From contig LQPB01000014.1 in the NCBI GenBank assembly GCA_002102225.1, forward strand, positions 1 through 64,000: 64,000 nucleotides of DNA. Direction: 5' to 3'. The stretch's first letter is position 1. Each line of letters opens with the position of its first letter. Of this stretch, positions 17,664 through 26,272 are shown piece after piece. A program made the translations under genes and the position numbers. Below the pieces are notes generated by a model. The model searched no databases and had not been told where the DNA came from. It saw only the letters and a list, made by a program, of their open reading frames with translations. This stretch comes from Mycobacterium interjectum (lineage in GTDB: Bacteria > Actinomycetota > Actinomycetes > Mycobacteriales > Mycobacteriaceae).

Positions 17664-18961
17664 TTCACGGGGCGACCTTGCTGGACGGCAGAACGGTCGA
17701 CATCCGGGTCGGTGCGCAGATCGAAGAGGTGGGGGACGGTTTGGTCGCCGGCCGCGGGGAGGGCGTGCTGTATGCCGGCGGCGGGGCCGCCCTGCCGGGT
17801 TTGCACGACCACCATGTGCACGTGCGTTCGGCGGCTTCGGCGCTGGACTCCTTTTTGGTCGGACCGCCCGGGGTCACCACCAAAGAGCAGCTGACGCAGT
17901 TGCTCTCGAACGCCACCCCCGGTCCCGACGGGTGGATTCGCGCCGTCGGCTATCACGAATCGGTCGCCGGCGAGCTGGACCGAACGGCCCTCGATGCCCT
18001 CGTGCGCAACGCCCCGGTGCGCATCCAGCACCGCAGCGGCGCGTTGTGGATCCTCAACTCCGAGGCGCTGGGCCGGGTCGGCCTGCCCGAACACCCCGAC
18101 GGGCGGCTGCGCAGCGCCGACCGCGGTTGGTCGGACGCGCTGCAGCAGCGCGAAACCGACCTCGCCGAACTCAGCCGCCGCATCACCGCGACCGGCGTCA
18201 CCGGCGTCACCGACGCCACCCCGGACCTCGCCGCCGACGACATGGTCTCGCTGGTGGTGGCGCACCGGCGCGGCGAGTTCCGGCCGCGGCCCAGCTTCCT
18301 GTCGCCGGGCAAGAAGATCCTGCAGGACGACCGCCTGGACCTGGACTCCCTGACGGCCTGGATCGACGACCGGCACGCGGAGGGCCGACCGGTCGCCGTG
18401 CACTGCGTGACCGCCGCCCAGCTGGTGGTCACCATCGCGGCCCTGCGCGCCGCCGGCAGCCACCCGCTGGATCGCATCGAACACGCCGCCGTGGTGCCCG
18501 ACGACAACCTGGGCGACCTCGCTGATCTCGGGGTCACGGTGGTGACGCAGCCCAACTTCGTCGCCGAGCGCGGCGACCACTACCTCGCCGACGTGCCCGC
18601 GGCCGAGCACGGCCAGCTGTGGCGCGTCGCCTCCCTGCTCGGCGCGGCGGTTCCGGTGGCGCTGTCGACCGACATGCCGTTCGGCCACGGCGACCCGTGG
18701 ACGGCGATGCGCGCCGCGGTCTACCGCACCACCCCCAGCGGCGCGGTCCTCAACGCCGACGAATGTGTGCCTGCGCTAACGGCTTTGACGATGTTTCTGG
18801 GCCGCCCGGATCAGCCGGGTCGGCCGCGGACCGTCGAAGCCGGGCAGCCGGGGGACCTCTGCGTGCTGAGGGAGCCACCGGCGACCGCCCTGGCCGAGCT
18901 GGATGCGGGCCTGGTGGCGGCCACCGTCATCGGAGGTGAGCTCGTCTACTTCGCGATGTGA
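17657..18961 (+). CDS. Amidohydrolase family 3 (YtcJ-like) metal-dependent hydrolase
   Basis: 434 aa with the amidohydrolase TIM barrel. The metal-binding HxH appears in GLHDHHVHVRS near residues 54-58. Later ligands occur in VAVHCVTAAQL (about 250), DRIEHAAVV (about 275) and LSTDMPFGHGDPW (about 337), which gives the final Asp. Most relatives cleave amides, ureas or formamides; the substrate here is unknown. ATG 17657 is preferred over the upstream TTG 17648 because AAAGG sits 11 nt before it. The start overlaps the CoA-transferase stop by 7 bp. It converges on lipW with 7 bp between the stops. Confidence 0.85.
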   Translation: MLIHGATLLDGRTVDIRVGAQIEEVGDGLVAGRGEGVLYAGGGAALPGLHDHHVHVRSAASALDSFLVGPPGVTTKEQLTQLLSNATPGPDGWIRAVGYHESVAGELDRTALDALVRNAPVRIQHRSGALWILNSEALGRVGLPEHPDGRLRSADRGWSDALQQRETDLAELSRRITATGVTGVTDATPDLAADDMVSLVVAHRRGEFRPRPSFLSPGKKILQDDRLDLDSLTAWIDDRHAEGRPVAVHCVTAAQLVVTIAALRAAGSHPLDRIEHAAVVPDDNLGDLADLGVTVVTQPNFVAERGDHYLADVPAAEHGQLWRVASLLGAAVPVALSTDMPFGHGDPWTAMRAAVYRTTPSGAVLNADECVPALTALTMFLGRPDQPGRPRTVEAGQPGDLCVLREPPATALAELDAGLVAATVIGGELVYFAM

Positions 18962-18968
18962 CCCGCGC

Positions 18969-19868
18969 TCAGGGGACCGGCGCGATCGCGGCCCGCAGAC
19001 TGTCGCACTGGCTGTCGAAGAACCGCCTCGACACCGGGGCTTTCGCGGCCACCGCGTCGAAGCCATGGAAGGCGCCCGGAACCACCTCGACGTGGCACGG
19101 CACTCCCGCGTCGATCAGGCGTTGGGCGTAGGCCAGGTCCTCGTCGTGAAACAGGTCGTGCGTCCCCACGCCGATCCACGCCGGCGGCAACCCGGCCAGG
19201 TCGTCGCGGCGCGCTGGCACCGCAACCTGCGGGTCGGCGTCGCCCAGATAGGCCGTCCAGCCGAAGCGGTTGCTGCGGGTGCTCCACAGCCGGTGGTTGG
19301 CGTTGGCGGCGGTGGTCGAACTTCGGTCGTCCAGCATCGGGTACTCCAGCACCTGGAACACGGGCCGCACCTCGCCGCGGTCCCGGGCCAACAGCGCCAG
19401 CGCCGCGGCAAGCCCACCGCCGGCGCTGGCGCCGGCGATCGCCACCCGGTCGCGGTCCACCGCCGGCAGGTCGGCCAGCCAGACCAGCGCCGAATGGCAG
19501 TCCTCCAGCGGTGCGGGGTACGGATGTTCGGGCGCCAGGCGGTATTCCACCGACGCGACGGTCATGCCCAGCCTCGAGCTGAAGCGGCGGCACAGCCGGT
19601 CGTCCTGTTGGGCCCTGCCGATCACGTAGCCGCCGCCGTGGATCCACAGCAGCGCCGGCCCCGGTTGGGTCGCGCCGGCGGGCCGGAAGAGCCGAACGCC
19701 GGTTCCGGAGTCGAGGGTGATCACCTCGACATCGGAGGAGGGGTTGCTCCGGCGTCCCGTCACGGCGCTCAGGGACCGCACGATCGGCAGGCTGCGGGGA
19801 CCGATGATGTGCCGCGGGGCGATGCGGGCGATCCTGCGCAGGTCGGGGTGAACCTCGTCGTTCGGCAT
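18969..19868 (-). CDS. lipW: Alpha/beta-hydrolase esterase LipW
   Basis: 299-aa esterase of the hormone-sensitive-lipase type. The oxyanion motif HGGGY is near residue 75, the nucleophile motif GASAGGG near 145 holds the catalytic Ser, and the charge-relay Asp and His are in GTHDLFHDED and GAFHGFDAV near the C-terminus. It lacks a signal peptide. The start ATG 19868 (MPNDEVHPDLRR) aligns with the M. tuberculosis start. An alternative in-frame ATG 15 bp upstream would add five residues. GATACT lies 6 nt before the ATG, so this gene too may be leaderless, though the hexamer is not ideal. Confidence 0.9.
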   Translation of the reverse strand: MPNDEVHPDLRRIARIAPRHIIGPRSLPIVRSLSAVTGRRSNPSSDVEVITLDSGTGVRLFRPAGATQPGPALLWIHGGGYVIGRAQQDDRLCRRFSSRLGMTVASVEYRLAPEHPYPAPLEDCHSALVWLADLPAVDRDRVAIAGASAGGGLAAALALLARDRGEVRPVFQVLEYPMLDDRSSTTAANANHRLWSTRSNRFGWTAYLGDADPQVAVPARRDDLAGLPPAWIGVGTHDLFHDEDLAYAQRLIDAGVPCHVEVVPGAFHGFDAVAAKAPVSRRFFDSQCDSLRAAIAPVP

Positions 19869-20084
19869 CGGTTCAGTATCCATCCGGGCGCACCGCGGCA
19901 CCGAATCACTGCCGTGAACCGCTGGGTTAACCGATCGGAGTTCGGGGTAGGAATCGGGGTGATCGAAACGCCGGTGCAACATGTGTCTATCCGCGTGCCG
20001 GCGATGCGGGTTCGCGTAACGACCCCCCACCGGGGCAGGGGCGCGTCCGGGCCACCCGGCCGTGCACGATGCGAGAGGCGTGAC

Positions 20085-20738
20085 ATGCTGGGGCATCTCT
20101 ACGATCGGGCGCTCGGTGGCGAGAAGTGTTGGGTCCGGCACGAGGACGGCGAGGTCCGCCCCCTGCCGGCGCACCGCTGGCTGGGCGATCGATGTGCCGA
20201 CAGCGCGTCGCGCGACGCCTCCGACGACGTGTTCGACGAGGCCGTCACGCAGATGTGCACCGGCCCGACGATCGAACTGGGCTGCGGGCCGGGACGATTG
20301 GTCGCCAAGCTGATCCGCCGGGGCGTGCCGGCGCTGGGCATCGATCGGTCGGCGACGGCGATCCGCCTGGCCGGCCGCGGCGGCGCGCCGGCGATATTGG
20401 GCGACGTGTTCGAGCCGCTGCCCGGGATGGGTTGCTGGCAGACGGTCTTGCTGGTCGACGGCAACGTCGGCCTCGGCGGCGACCCGCTCCGGATCCTGGC
20501 CCGCGCCGCCGAGCTGCTGGGCCGCGGCGGGCGCTGTGTCGCGGAATTCGAGACCGAGGCGATCGGCATCCGTCCGCGCTGGGTGCGCCTCGAGACGGCC
20601 GGTGACGTGGGGCCCTGGTTCCGCTGGGCCTCGGTCGGCGTGGACAGCGCCGCCACGCTGGCCGCGCAGGTGGGCCTGACACTGACCAGCGTCCGGCTGA
20701 TCGGCGGCCGGGTCGTCGCGGGTCTGACCGCCCTGTGA
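20085..20738 (+). CDS. Class I SAM-dependent methyltransferase
   Basis: 217 aa. Motif I reads TIELGCGPGRLVAKL near residues 63-77, the acidic motif LGIDRSATAI follows, and motif IV-like LLVDGNVGLG occurs near 122. No known substrate subfamily is recognised. The start ATG has GAGAGG 7 nt upstream. Its TGA overlaps the GTG of the oxidoreductase gene downstream (TGTGA), so these are translationally coupled. I do not recall a counterpart between lipW and Rv0218 in H37Rv, so it is accessory relative to that genome. The 216-bp gap upstream (19869-20084) shows no convincing promoter. Confidence 0.82.
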   Translation: MLGHLYDRALGGEKCWVRHEDGEVRPLPAHRWLGDRCADSASRDASDDVFDEAVTQMCTGPTIELGCGPGRLVAKLIRRGVPALGIDRSATAIRLAGRGGAPAILGDVFEPLPGMGCWQTVLLVDGNVGLGGDPLRILARAAELLGRGGRCVAEFETEAIGIRPRWVRLETAGDVGPWFRWASVGVDSAATLAAQVGLTLTSVRLIGGRVVAGLTAL

Positions 20739-22027
20739 GCGACTACGGGTTTCCCGCCAAGCTGTGGCGCGCGCTCGACGGGCATCCACCGCCGGGCGTG
20801 CGGCGGCTGAACCGCTTCCGGAGCCCCCTGCGCGGCCCATGGCTGACGTCGGTGTTCGGGCTGGTGCTGCTGGTCGCGCTGCCGATCGTGATCCTCACCG
20901 GGCTGCTGTCCTACATCGCCTACGGGCCGCAGTTGGGACAGGCCATCCCCGCCGACGTCGGTTGGCTGCGCCTGCCGGTGTTCGCCTGGCCGACCCGCCC
21001 GTCGTGGTTGTACCGGCTGACCCAGGGCCTGCACGTGGGGCTGGGCCTGGTGATCATCCCGGTCGTGCTGGCCAAGCTGTGGTCGGTGATCCCGAAGCTG
21101 TTCGTGTGGCCGCCGGCCCGCTCCGTCGCCCAGCTGCTGGAGCGATTGTCGTTGCTGATGCTGGTCGGCGGGGTGCTGTTCGAAATCGTCACCGGGGTGC
21201 TGAACATCCAGTACGACTACATCTTCGGGTTCAGCTTCTATGACGCGCACTATTTCGGGGCGTGGGTCATGATCGCCGGGTTCCTGATGCATATCGCGCT
21301 CAAGATTCCGCGCATGCTCACCGGGCTCCGGTCGATTCCGCTGCGAGAAGTGTTGCGCACCAACCGAAGTGATACCCGACCCGAACCGCCCGACCCCGAC
21401 GGGCTGGTCGCGGCCGATCCGGCCGAACCGACGATGAGCCGGCGCGGCGCCCTGGCGCTGGTCGGTTCCGGCGCGCTGCTGGTGGCCGTGCTGACCGCGG
21501 GACAGACGCTCGGCGGCGCGTCCCGCGGCGCCGCCCTGCTGCTGCCGCGCGGGCGCGGGCGCGGCGACTTCCCGGTGAACAAGACCGCCGTCGCCGCGGG
21601 GATCGCGCCCGAAAGCGTCGGCGCGAGTTGGCGTTTGGTCCTGCGGGGGGGACCCACCGAGGTAGTGCTGGACCGCGCGGCGCTGGCCGGCATGCCGCAA
21701 CACCGGGCGCGACTGCCGATCGCGTGCGTCGAGGGATGGTCGACCGTGCAGACCTGGAGTGGGGTTCGGCTGGCCGAGCTGGCCCGGCTGGCCGGGGTGC
21801 CCGCGCCCCGCGCGGCCCGCGTGGGGTCGCTGCAGCGCGGCGGCGCGTTCGGCGCGGCGACGTTGCAGGCCAATCAGATTCGGGATCCGGACGCCTTGCT
21901 TGCGCTGGGGGTCAACGGCGCCGACCTGTCGCTGGATCACGGCTACCCGGCCCGGATCATCGTTCCCGCGCTGCCCGGTGTGCACAACACCAAATGGGTG
22001 ACCTCCATCGATTTCGAGCCGAGCTGA
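20735..22027 (+). CDS. Cytochrome b-like membrane domain fused to SUOX/MsrP-type molybdopterin domain (Rv0218 homologue)
   Basis: 430 aa. The N-terminal half has several membrane helices (about 40-200) with the look of a di-heme cytochrome b561-type electron carrier (HVGLGLVIIPVVL, HYFGAWVMIAGFLMHIAL). A twin-arginine-like SRRGALALVG and a further hydrophobic helix (about 232-252) lead into an extracytoplasmic molybdopterin-binding domain. In that domain RLPIACVEGWST places Cys331 where sulfite-oxidase/MsrP proteins bind the molybdenum. It is therefore probably a quinol-linked reductase or oxidase facing the periplasm. Substrate unknown. It is coupled to the methyltransferase upstream, and the Rv0219-like gene starts 1 bp after its stop. 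Confidence 0.85.
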   Translation: MSDYGFPAKLWRALDGHPPPGVRRLNRFRSPLRGPWLTSVFGLVLLVALPIVILTGLLSYIAYGPQLGQAIPADVGWLRLPVFAWPTRPSWLYRLTQGLHVGLGLVIIPVVLAKLWSVIPKLFVWPPARSVAQLLERLSLLMLVGGVLFEIVTGVLNIQYDYIFGFSFYDAHYFGAWVMIAGFLMHIALKIPRMLTGLRSIPLREVLRTNRSDTRPEPPDPDGLVAADPAEPTMSRRGALALVGSGALLVAVLTAGQTLGGASRGAALLLPRGRGRGDFPVNKTAVAAGIAPESVGASWRLVLRGGPTEVVLDRAALAGMPQHRARLPIACVEGWSTVQTWSGVRLAELARLAGVPAPRAARVGSLQRGGAFGAATLQANQIRDPDALLALGVNGADLSLDHGYPARIIVPALPGVHNTKWVTSIDFEPS

Positions 22028-22028
22028 C

Positions 22029-22526
22029 ATGCCTGGATTACCAACGCGTTTCGCGGCTTTCTACGGAGCCCGCCCGCTGCATCTGCTGACGATGCTTTCC
22101 GGATTCGCGCTGTTGGGCTACGTGCTGGCCACCTTCAAACCGGCGACGCTGTGGAACTCCGGCACCTGGTGGCAGTCGATCGTCGTCTGGCTGGCGGCCG
22201 CGGTGATCGCCCACGACCTGCTGCTATTTCCGTTCTACGCGCTGGCCGACCGGCTGCTGTCGTGGCGCAGCGGCCGGTCGGAGCAGCCAAAAGTGAGCGC
22301 CCGCAACCACATTCGGGTGCCCGCCCTGGGTGCCGGGCTGACGCTGCTGATCTTCCTGCCGGGCATCATCCGGCAGGGCGCGACCACCTACCAGGCGGCC
22401 ACCGGGCAGACCCAGCAGCCGTTTCTGGGCAGGTGGCTGCTGCTGACGGCGGCGATGTTCGCGGTGAGCGCGCTCGGCTACGCCGCGCGGCTCGCCGTGG
22501 CCCGGCGGCGCGCCGCAGGCAAATAG
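22029..22526 (+). CDS. Integral membrane protein (Rv0219 homologue)
   Basis: 165 aa with four likely membrane helices (around 17-35, 48-72, 96-115 and 135-155) and a short basic C-terminus. No catalytic motif is seen. It follows the molybdopterin oxidoreductase gene by 1 bp and is certainly in the same operon, so a role as partner, anchor or electron-transfer subunit is plausible but unproven. H37Rv keeps the same pair. After the stop, 116 bp separate it from lipC, which has its own promoter. Confidence 0.82.
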   Translation: MPGLPTRFAAFYGARPLHLLTMLSGFALLGYVLATFKPATLWNSGTWWQSIVVWLAAAVIAHDLLLFPFYALADRLLSWRSGRSEQPKVSARNHIRVPALGAGLTLLIFLPGIIRQGATTYQAATGQTQQPFLGRWLLLTAAMFAVSALGYAARLAVARRRAAGK

Positions 22527-22630
22527 GAAAAACCGGGCGTTGGATGGTAAACACCGCGCATAGCAAATCCCGCGGCCACGAAGTAGCCACCCGCTAACGC
22601 AAACGTCAGTTTCAGCGGTGCGCGCGGGGG

Positions 22631-22636
22631 TACAGT
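22631..22636 (+). promoter_or_regulatory. -10 element TACAGT for leaderless lipC
   Basis: TACAGT ends 6 nt before the lipC ATG at 22643. The surrounding GGGGGTACAGTCC closely matches the fadD4 promoter, and no ribosome site precedes the ATG. Confidence 0.68.
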
Positions 22637-22642
22637 CCGTAC

Positions 22643-23848
22643 ATGACTGCGAGGGCACCCCGCATGACACCCTGTGTGAAATGGTTGCTGCGGGCCGGTC
22701 CCGGCGACTACATGCTGGCCTTGAGCGCGGCCGGCGCTTCGCTGCCGGTCGTCGGTAAACGGCTGGAACCACTCGGCGCCCTGACCGCCATGAGCGTGTG
22801 GGGCGCGCGGCACGCGCCGCAGGCCCTGTCCGCGATGACGACGAACTTGCTGAAGCCCGGCACCGGCGACGATCGGCGCCGGGACAGGGAGAGCACCCAG
22901 GAGGTTTCTCTCGCCGCGTTGCGCGGTGTCGTCTCGGCCGCGGACCTCGACGCCGAATGGCCCACCGCGGAGCGCACGCCGCCGATCTGGGACGCGATGC
23001 GCCAGCGCCGCTATCTGTATCGGCGCGCGGTCCACTACGGGAACAGCCCGGCGCAGGTGCTCGACGTCTGGCGTCGCAAAGACCTGCCCGCGCAACCGGC
23101 GCCCGTCCTGATCTTCGTTCCCGGCGGCGCCTGGGTGCACGGCAGGTGCATGGGGCAGGGGTCCGCGCTGATGTCGCGGCTGGCCGAGCAGGGCTGGGTG
23201 TGCCTCGCGGTCGACTACCGCGTCGCGCCGCATCACCGCTGGCCCCGTCACATCACCGACGTCAAGACCGCCATCGCCTGGGCGCGCGCCAATGTCGACA
23301 AGTTCGGTGGCGACCGCAATTTCATTGCGGTGGCGGGTTGTTCGGCGGGCGGCCACCTGTCCGCGCTGGCCGGGCTGACCCCCGACGACCCCACGCACCG
23401 GGCCGAGTTGCCCGAGGGCGCCGACAGTTCGGTGGACGCCGTGGTCGGCATCTACGGCCGCTACGACTGGGAGGATCGCTCCACCCCCGAGCGCGACCGG
23501 TTCGTCGATTTCCTGGAGCGGGTGGTGGTCAGGAAGTCGATCGCCCGGCACCCCGACCTGTTCCGCGACGCCTCACCGATCGCGCGCGTGCATCGAAATG
23601 CCCCGCCGTTCTTGGTGATTCACGGCAGCAAGGACAGCGTGATCCCGGTCGAGCAGGCCCGCAACTTCGTCGAGCGGCTGCGCGCCGTCTCGCACTCGAT
23701 GGTGGGCTACCTGGAGCTGCCCGGCGCGGGCCACGGGTACGACCTCATCGACGCGCAGCGCGCGGGTGCGGCAGCGCACGCCGCGTCGCTTTTCCTCAAC
23801 CAGGTCTATCGCACCAAATCGCAGATCGCTGCGAAAGAGGTTATCTGA
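22643..23848 (+). CDS. lipC: Esterase/lipase LipC
   Basis: 401-aa alpha/beta hydrolase, two residues shorter than M. tuberculosis LipC. The oxyanion region reads VPGGAWVHGR near residue 155, the nucleophile is Ser234 in AGCSAGGHLSAL, and the Asp and His of the triad are in HGSKDSVIP and GAGHGYDLI near the C-terminus. LipC is reported in M. tuberculosis as a cell-surface short-chain esterase. No classical signal peptide is visible here, though the N-terminus carries hydrophobic stretches. It is predicted to be leaderless. It is followed by the WS/DGAT gene after 44 bp. Confidence 0.92.
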   Translation: MTARAPRMTPCVKWLLRAGPGDYMLALSAAGASLPVVGKRLEPLGALTAMSVWGARHAPQALSAMTTNLLKPGTGDDRRRDRESTQEVSLAALRGVVSAADLDAEWPTAERTPPIWDAMRQRRYLYRRAVHYGNSPAQVLDVWRRKDLPAQPAPVLIFVPGGAWVHGRCMGQGSALMSRLAEQGWVCLAVDYRVAPHHRWPRHITDVKTAIAWARANVDKFGGDRNFIAVAGCSAGGHLSALAGLTPDDPTHRAELPEGADSSVDAVVGIYGRYDWEDRSTPERDRFVDFLERVVVRKSIARHPDLFRDASPIARVHRNAPPFLVIHGSKDSVIPVEQARNFVERLRAVSHSMVGYLELPGAGHGYDLIDAQRAGAAAHAASLFLNQVYRTKSQIAAKEVI

Positions 23849-23863
23849 GCTCCCCCCGCTGGG

Positions 23864-23869
23864 TAATGT
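23864..23869 (+). promoter_or_regulatory. -10 element TAATGT before the WS/DGAT uORF
   Basis: TAATGT ends 6 nt before an ATG at 23876. That ATG is not the gene start but opens a six-codon upstream ORF, so the mRNA would start on the uORF start codon. Confidence 0.65.
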
Positions 23870-23875
23870 CCCCCT

Positions 23876-23896
23876 ATGGGTAAGGGGCAGCGGTGA
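23876..23896 (+). CDS. Leaderless upstream ORF MGKGQR overlapping the WS/DGAT start
   Basis: Six codons (MGKGQR) followed by TGA. The stop (23894-23896) shares two bases with the GTG start of the acyltransferase (23893-23895). A TANNNT hexamer 6 nt before the ATG predicts leaderless translation of this peptide, and the GGGG inside it could also serve as the ribosome site of the main gene. Termination and re-initiation at the overlap would couple the two. Confidence 0.55.
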   Translation: MGKGQR

Positions 23897-25302
23897 AAAG
23901 GCTCAGCGGCTGGGACGCGGTACTGCTGTACAGCGAGACGCCGAACGTCCACATGCACACGATCAAAGCCGCCGTGATCGAGCTGGCGCCGGATCGGCGT
24001 GACTTCGACATCGACGCCTTCCGCCAGGTGATCGGCGGCCGGCTGAACAAGCTCGAGCCGTTCTGCTACCAGCTCGTCGAGATCCCCTACCAATTCCACC
24101 ACCCGATGTGGCGGGAGCACTGCGAAGTTGACCTCGAGTACCACATCCGGCCGTGGCGGTTGCCCGCGCCGGGCGGCCGCCGGGAGTTGGACGAGGCGAT
24201 CGGGCGGATCGCCAGCACCCCGCTGGACCGCGAACGCCCGCTGTGGGAGATGTACTTCATCGAGGGGCTGGCCAATCACCGCATCGCGGTGGTCGGCAAG
24301 ATCCACCACGCGCTCGCGGACGGCGTCGCGTCGGCGAACCTGATGGCCCGGGGGATGGACCTGCAGCCCGGGCCGGCGGACGGGCCCTATCATTGCGACC
24401 CCGCCCCCAGCCCGCGGCAGTTGATGGCTTCCGCGTTCGCGGATCACCTGCGCCACGTCGGGCGCATCCCCGCGACAATCCGCTATACGGCGCAGGGGCT
24501 GGGCCGGGTCCGCCGCAGCTCGCGCAAGCTGTCCCCGGAACTGACCCGGCCGTTCGAGCCGCCGCCCACCTTCATGAACCACAAGATCACCGCGGAGCGG
24601 CGATTCGCCACCGCCACGCTGGCGCTGGCCGACGTCAAGGAAACCGGCAAGCGGCTGGGCGCGACGATCAACGACATGGTGCTCGCCATGGCGAGCGGCG
24701 CGCTGCGCACGCTGCTGCTGCGCTACGACGGCAAGGCCGAGCCGCTGCTGGCGTCGGTGCCGATGAGTTTCGACTTCTCGCCCGAACGGATCTCCGGCAA
24801 TCGCTTCACCGGCGTGCTGGTGGGCCTGCCGACCGACTCCGACGACCCCCTGGAGCGGGTGCGGTGCAGCCACGAGAACGCCATCGCCGCCAAGGAAAGC
24901 AACCAGCTGATGGGACCGGAGCTGGTCAGCCGGTGGGCGGCCTACATGCCGCCCGCGCCCACCCAGGCCTTCTTCCGCTGGGCGTCCGGCCGCGACGGCA
25001 ACAACAAAATCCTTAACCTGAACATCTCGAACGTTCCCGGGCCGCGCGAGCGCGGCCGGGTCGGCGGCGCGCTGGTCACCGAGATCTATTCGGTCGGACC
25101 GCTGACCGCCGGCAGCGGCCTGAACATCACCGTGTGGAGCTACGTCGACCAGATCAACATCTCGGTGCTGTCCGACGGCGCCACGCTCAAGGACCCGCAC
25201 GAGGTGACCGAGGCCATGGTCGCCGACTTCATCGAGATACGCAGGGCCGCAGGGCTTTCCGAAGAGCTCACGGTCGTCGAGGCGGCGATGGCGCCGGCCT
25301 GA
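23893..25302 (+). CDS. WS/DGAT wax ester synthase/diacylglycerol acyltransferase (Rv0221 homologue)
   Basis: 469 aa, the same length as Rv0221. It carries the active-site motif HHALADG starting at His138, which transfers an acyl group from acyl-CoA to diacylglycerol or a fatty alcohol for storage triglyceride or wax ester. Family blocks PLWEMYFIEG, the SVPMSFDF region and NISNVPGPRER follow. The protein is soluble or peripherally membrane-bound. The start is GTG 23893 (VKRLSGWDAVL) because the downstream sequence matches the family N-terminus; a small uORF overlaps it. It lies between an esterase and a crotonase in a lipid-turnover block. Confidence 0.93.
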   Translation: MKRLSGWDAVLLYSETPNVHMHTIKAAVIELAPDRRDFDIDAFRQVIGGRLNKLEPFCYQLVEIPYQFHHPMWREHCEVDLEYHIRPWRLPAPGGRRELDEAIGRIASTPLDRERPLWEMYFIEGLANHRIAVVGKIHHALADGVASANLMARGMDLQPGPADGPYHCDPAPSPRQLMASAFADHLRHVGRIPATIRYTAQGLGRVRRSSRKLSPELTRPFEPPPTFMNHKITAERRFATATLALADVKETGKRLGATINDMVLAMASGALRTLLLRYDGKAEPLLASVPMSFDFSPERISGNRFTGVLVGLPTDSDDPLERVRCSHENAIAAKESNQLMGPELVSRWAAYMPPAPTQAFFRWASGRDGNNKILNLNISNVPGPRERGRVGGALVTEIYSVGPLTAGSGLNITVWSYVDQINISVLSDGATLKDPHEVTEAMVADFIEIRRAAGLSEELTVVEAAMAPA

Positions 25303-25412
25303 CGGCCGGGGATGGAAACGGGACTCTCGACTGGTGCCAATGCCGTTTCCGTCGACCGTTACCATCGGTCGGATAGGCAGCCACCCCATACCCGAAGGAG
25401 CTGTGCGGCACC

Positions 25413-26204
25413 GTGAGCACTGGGAGCGAACAGGCCAGCACCGAGGAACCCGAAGTCCTGGTCGAACAGCGGGATCGGATCCTGATCATCACCATCAACC
25501 GGCCGAAGGCCAAGAACGCGGTCAACGCCGCGGTCGCCCGGGCCCTGGCCGACGCCGTGGACCGGCTCGACGGCGATACCGGCCTGTCGGTCGGAATCGT
25601 GACCGGCGCGGGCGGCTCGTTCTGCGCGGGCATGGACCTCAAGGCGTTCGCGCGCGGCGAGGTGCCCATCGTCGAGGGCCGCGGCATGGGCTTCACCGAA
25701 CGGCCGCCGGTCAAGCCGCTCATCGCCGCGGTGGAAGGTTTCGCGCTGGCCGGGGGCACCGAGCTGGCGTTGGCCACCGACCTGATCGTGGCCTCGCGGG
25801 ACTCCGCGTTCGGCATCCCGGAGGTCAAGCGGGGGCTGGTCGCCGGCGGTGGTGGGCTGCTGCGGCTGCCCGAGCGCATCCCGTCCGCCATCGCGATGGA
25901 GCTGGCGCTGACCGGTGACAGCCTGTCCGCCGAGCGCGCCCACGAGCTGGGGATGGTCAACGTGCTGGCCGAACCGGGCAAGGCGCTGGACGCCGCCATC
26001 GAGCTGGCCGAGAAGATCGCCGCCAACGGCCCGCTCGCGGTGGCGGCCACCAAGCGGATCATCGTCGAGTCGCGCGGCTGGACCCCGGAGACGATGTGGG
26101 CGGAGCAGAACAAGATCCTGGGCCCGGTGTTCGTGTCCAACGACGCCAAGGAGGGCGCGATCGCGTTCGCGGAGAAGCGCCCCGCGCGCTGGACGGGCAC
26201 GTGA
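25413..26204 (+). CDS. echA1: Enoyl-CoA hydratase EchA1
   Basis: 263-aa crotonase (262 in M. tuberculosis). The oxyanion-hole segments are SFCAGMDLKAF (about 71-81) and GFALAGGTELALATDLIVAS, with FGIPEVKRGLVAGGGG carrying the Glu that acts as a catalytic acid. It ends with the usual helical tail KEGAIAFAEKRPARW. It hydrates 2-enoyl-CoA in beta-oxidation. The start is GTG 25413 with GAAGGAG 12 nt upstream, a long spacing. The 110-bp gap before it holds an 8-bp inverted repeat (GGAAACGG and CCGTTTCC, about 25314-25350) that could be an operator or weak terminator. Confidence 0.92.
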   Translation: MSTGSEQASTEEPEVLVEQRDRILIITINRPKAKNAVNAAVARALADAVDRLDGDTGLSVGIVTGAGGSFCAGMDLKAFARGEVPIVEGRGMGFTERPPVKPLIAAVEGFALAGGTELALATDLIVASRDSAFGIPEVKRGLVAGGGGLLRLPERIPSAIAMELALTGDSLSAERAHELGMVNVLAEPGKALDAAIELAEKIAANGPLAVAATKRIIVESRGWTPETMWAEQNKILGPVFVSNDAKEGAIAFAEKRPARWTGT

Positions 26205-26221
26205 CGGTCGGCCCCGACGGG

Positions 26222-26245
26222 TTACACTGTGACTAAGTTTTGTAA
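26222..26245 (+). promoter_or_regulatory. Promoter with interrupted palindrome upstream of acyl-CoA ligase
   Basis: TACACT (26223-26228) fits a -10 element about 45 nt before the ligase ATG. It lies in a 24-bp dyad with ends TTACA and TGTAA and is AT-rich compared with its surroundings, so it may be an operator. The regulator is unknown. Confidence 0.4.
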
Positions 26246-26272
26246 AGGCGTGGGGATCCGGAAAGACCGAGG

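Noticed and set aside
20099..22030. 643-codon minus-strand frame opposite the methyltransferase and oxidoreductase genes
   Set aside because: Antisense shadow; the plus-strand genes have motifs, ribosome sites and coupled starts.
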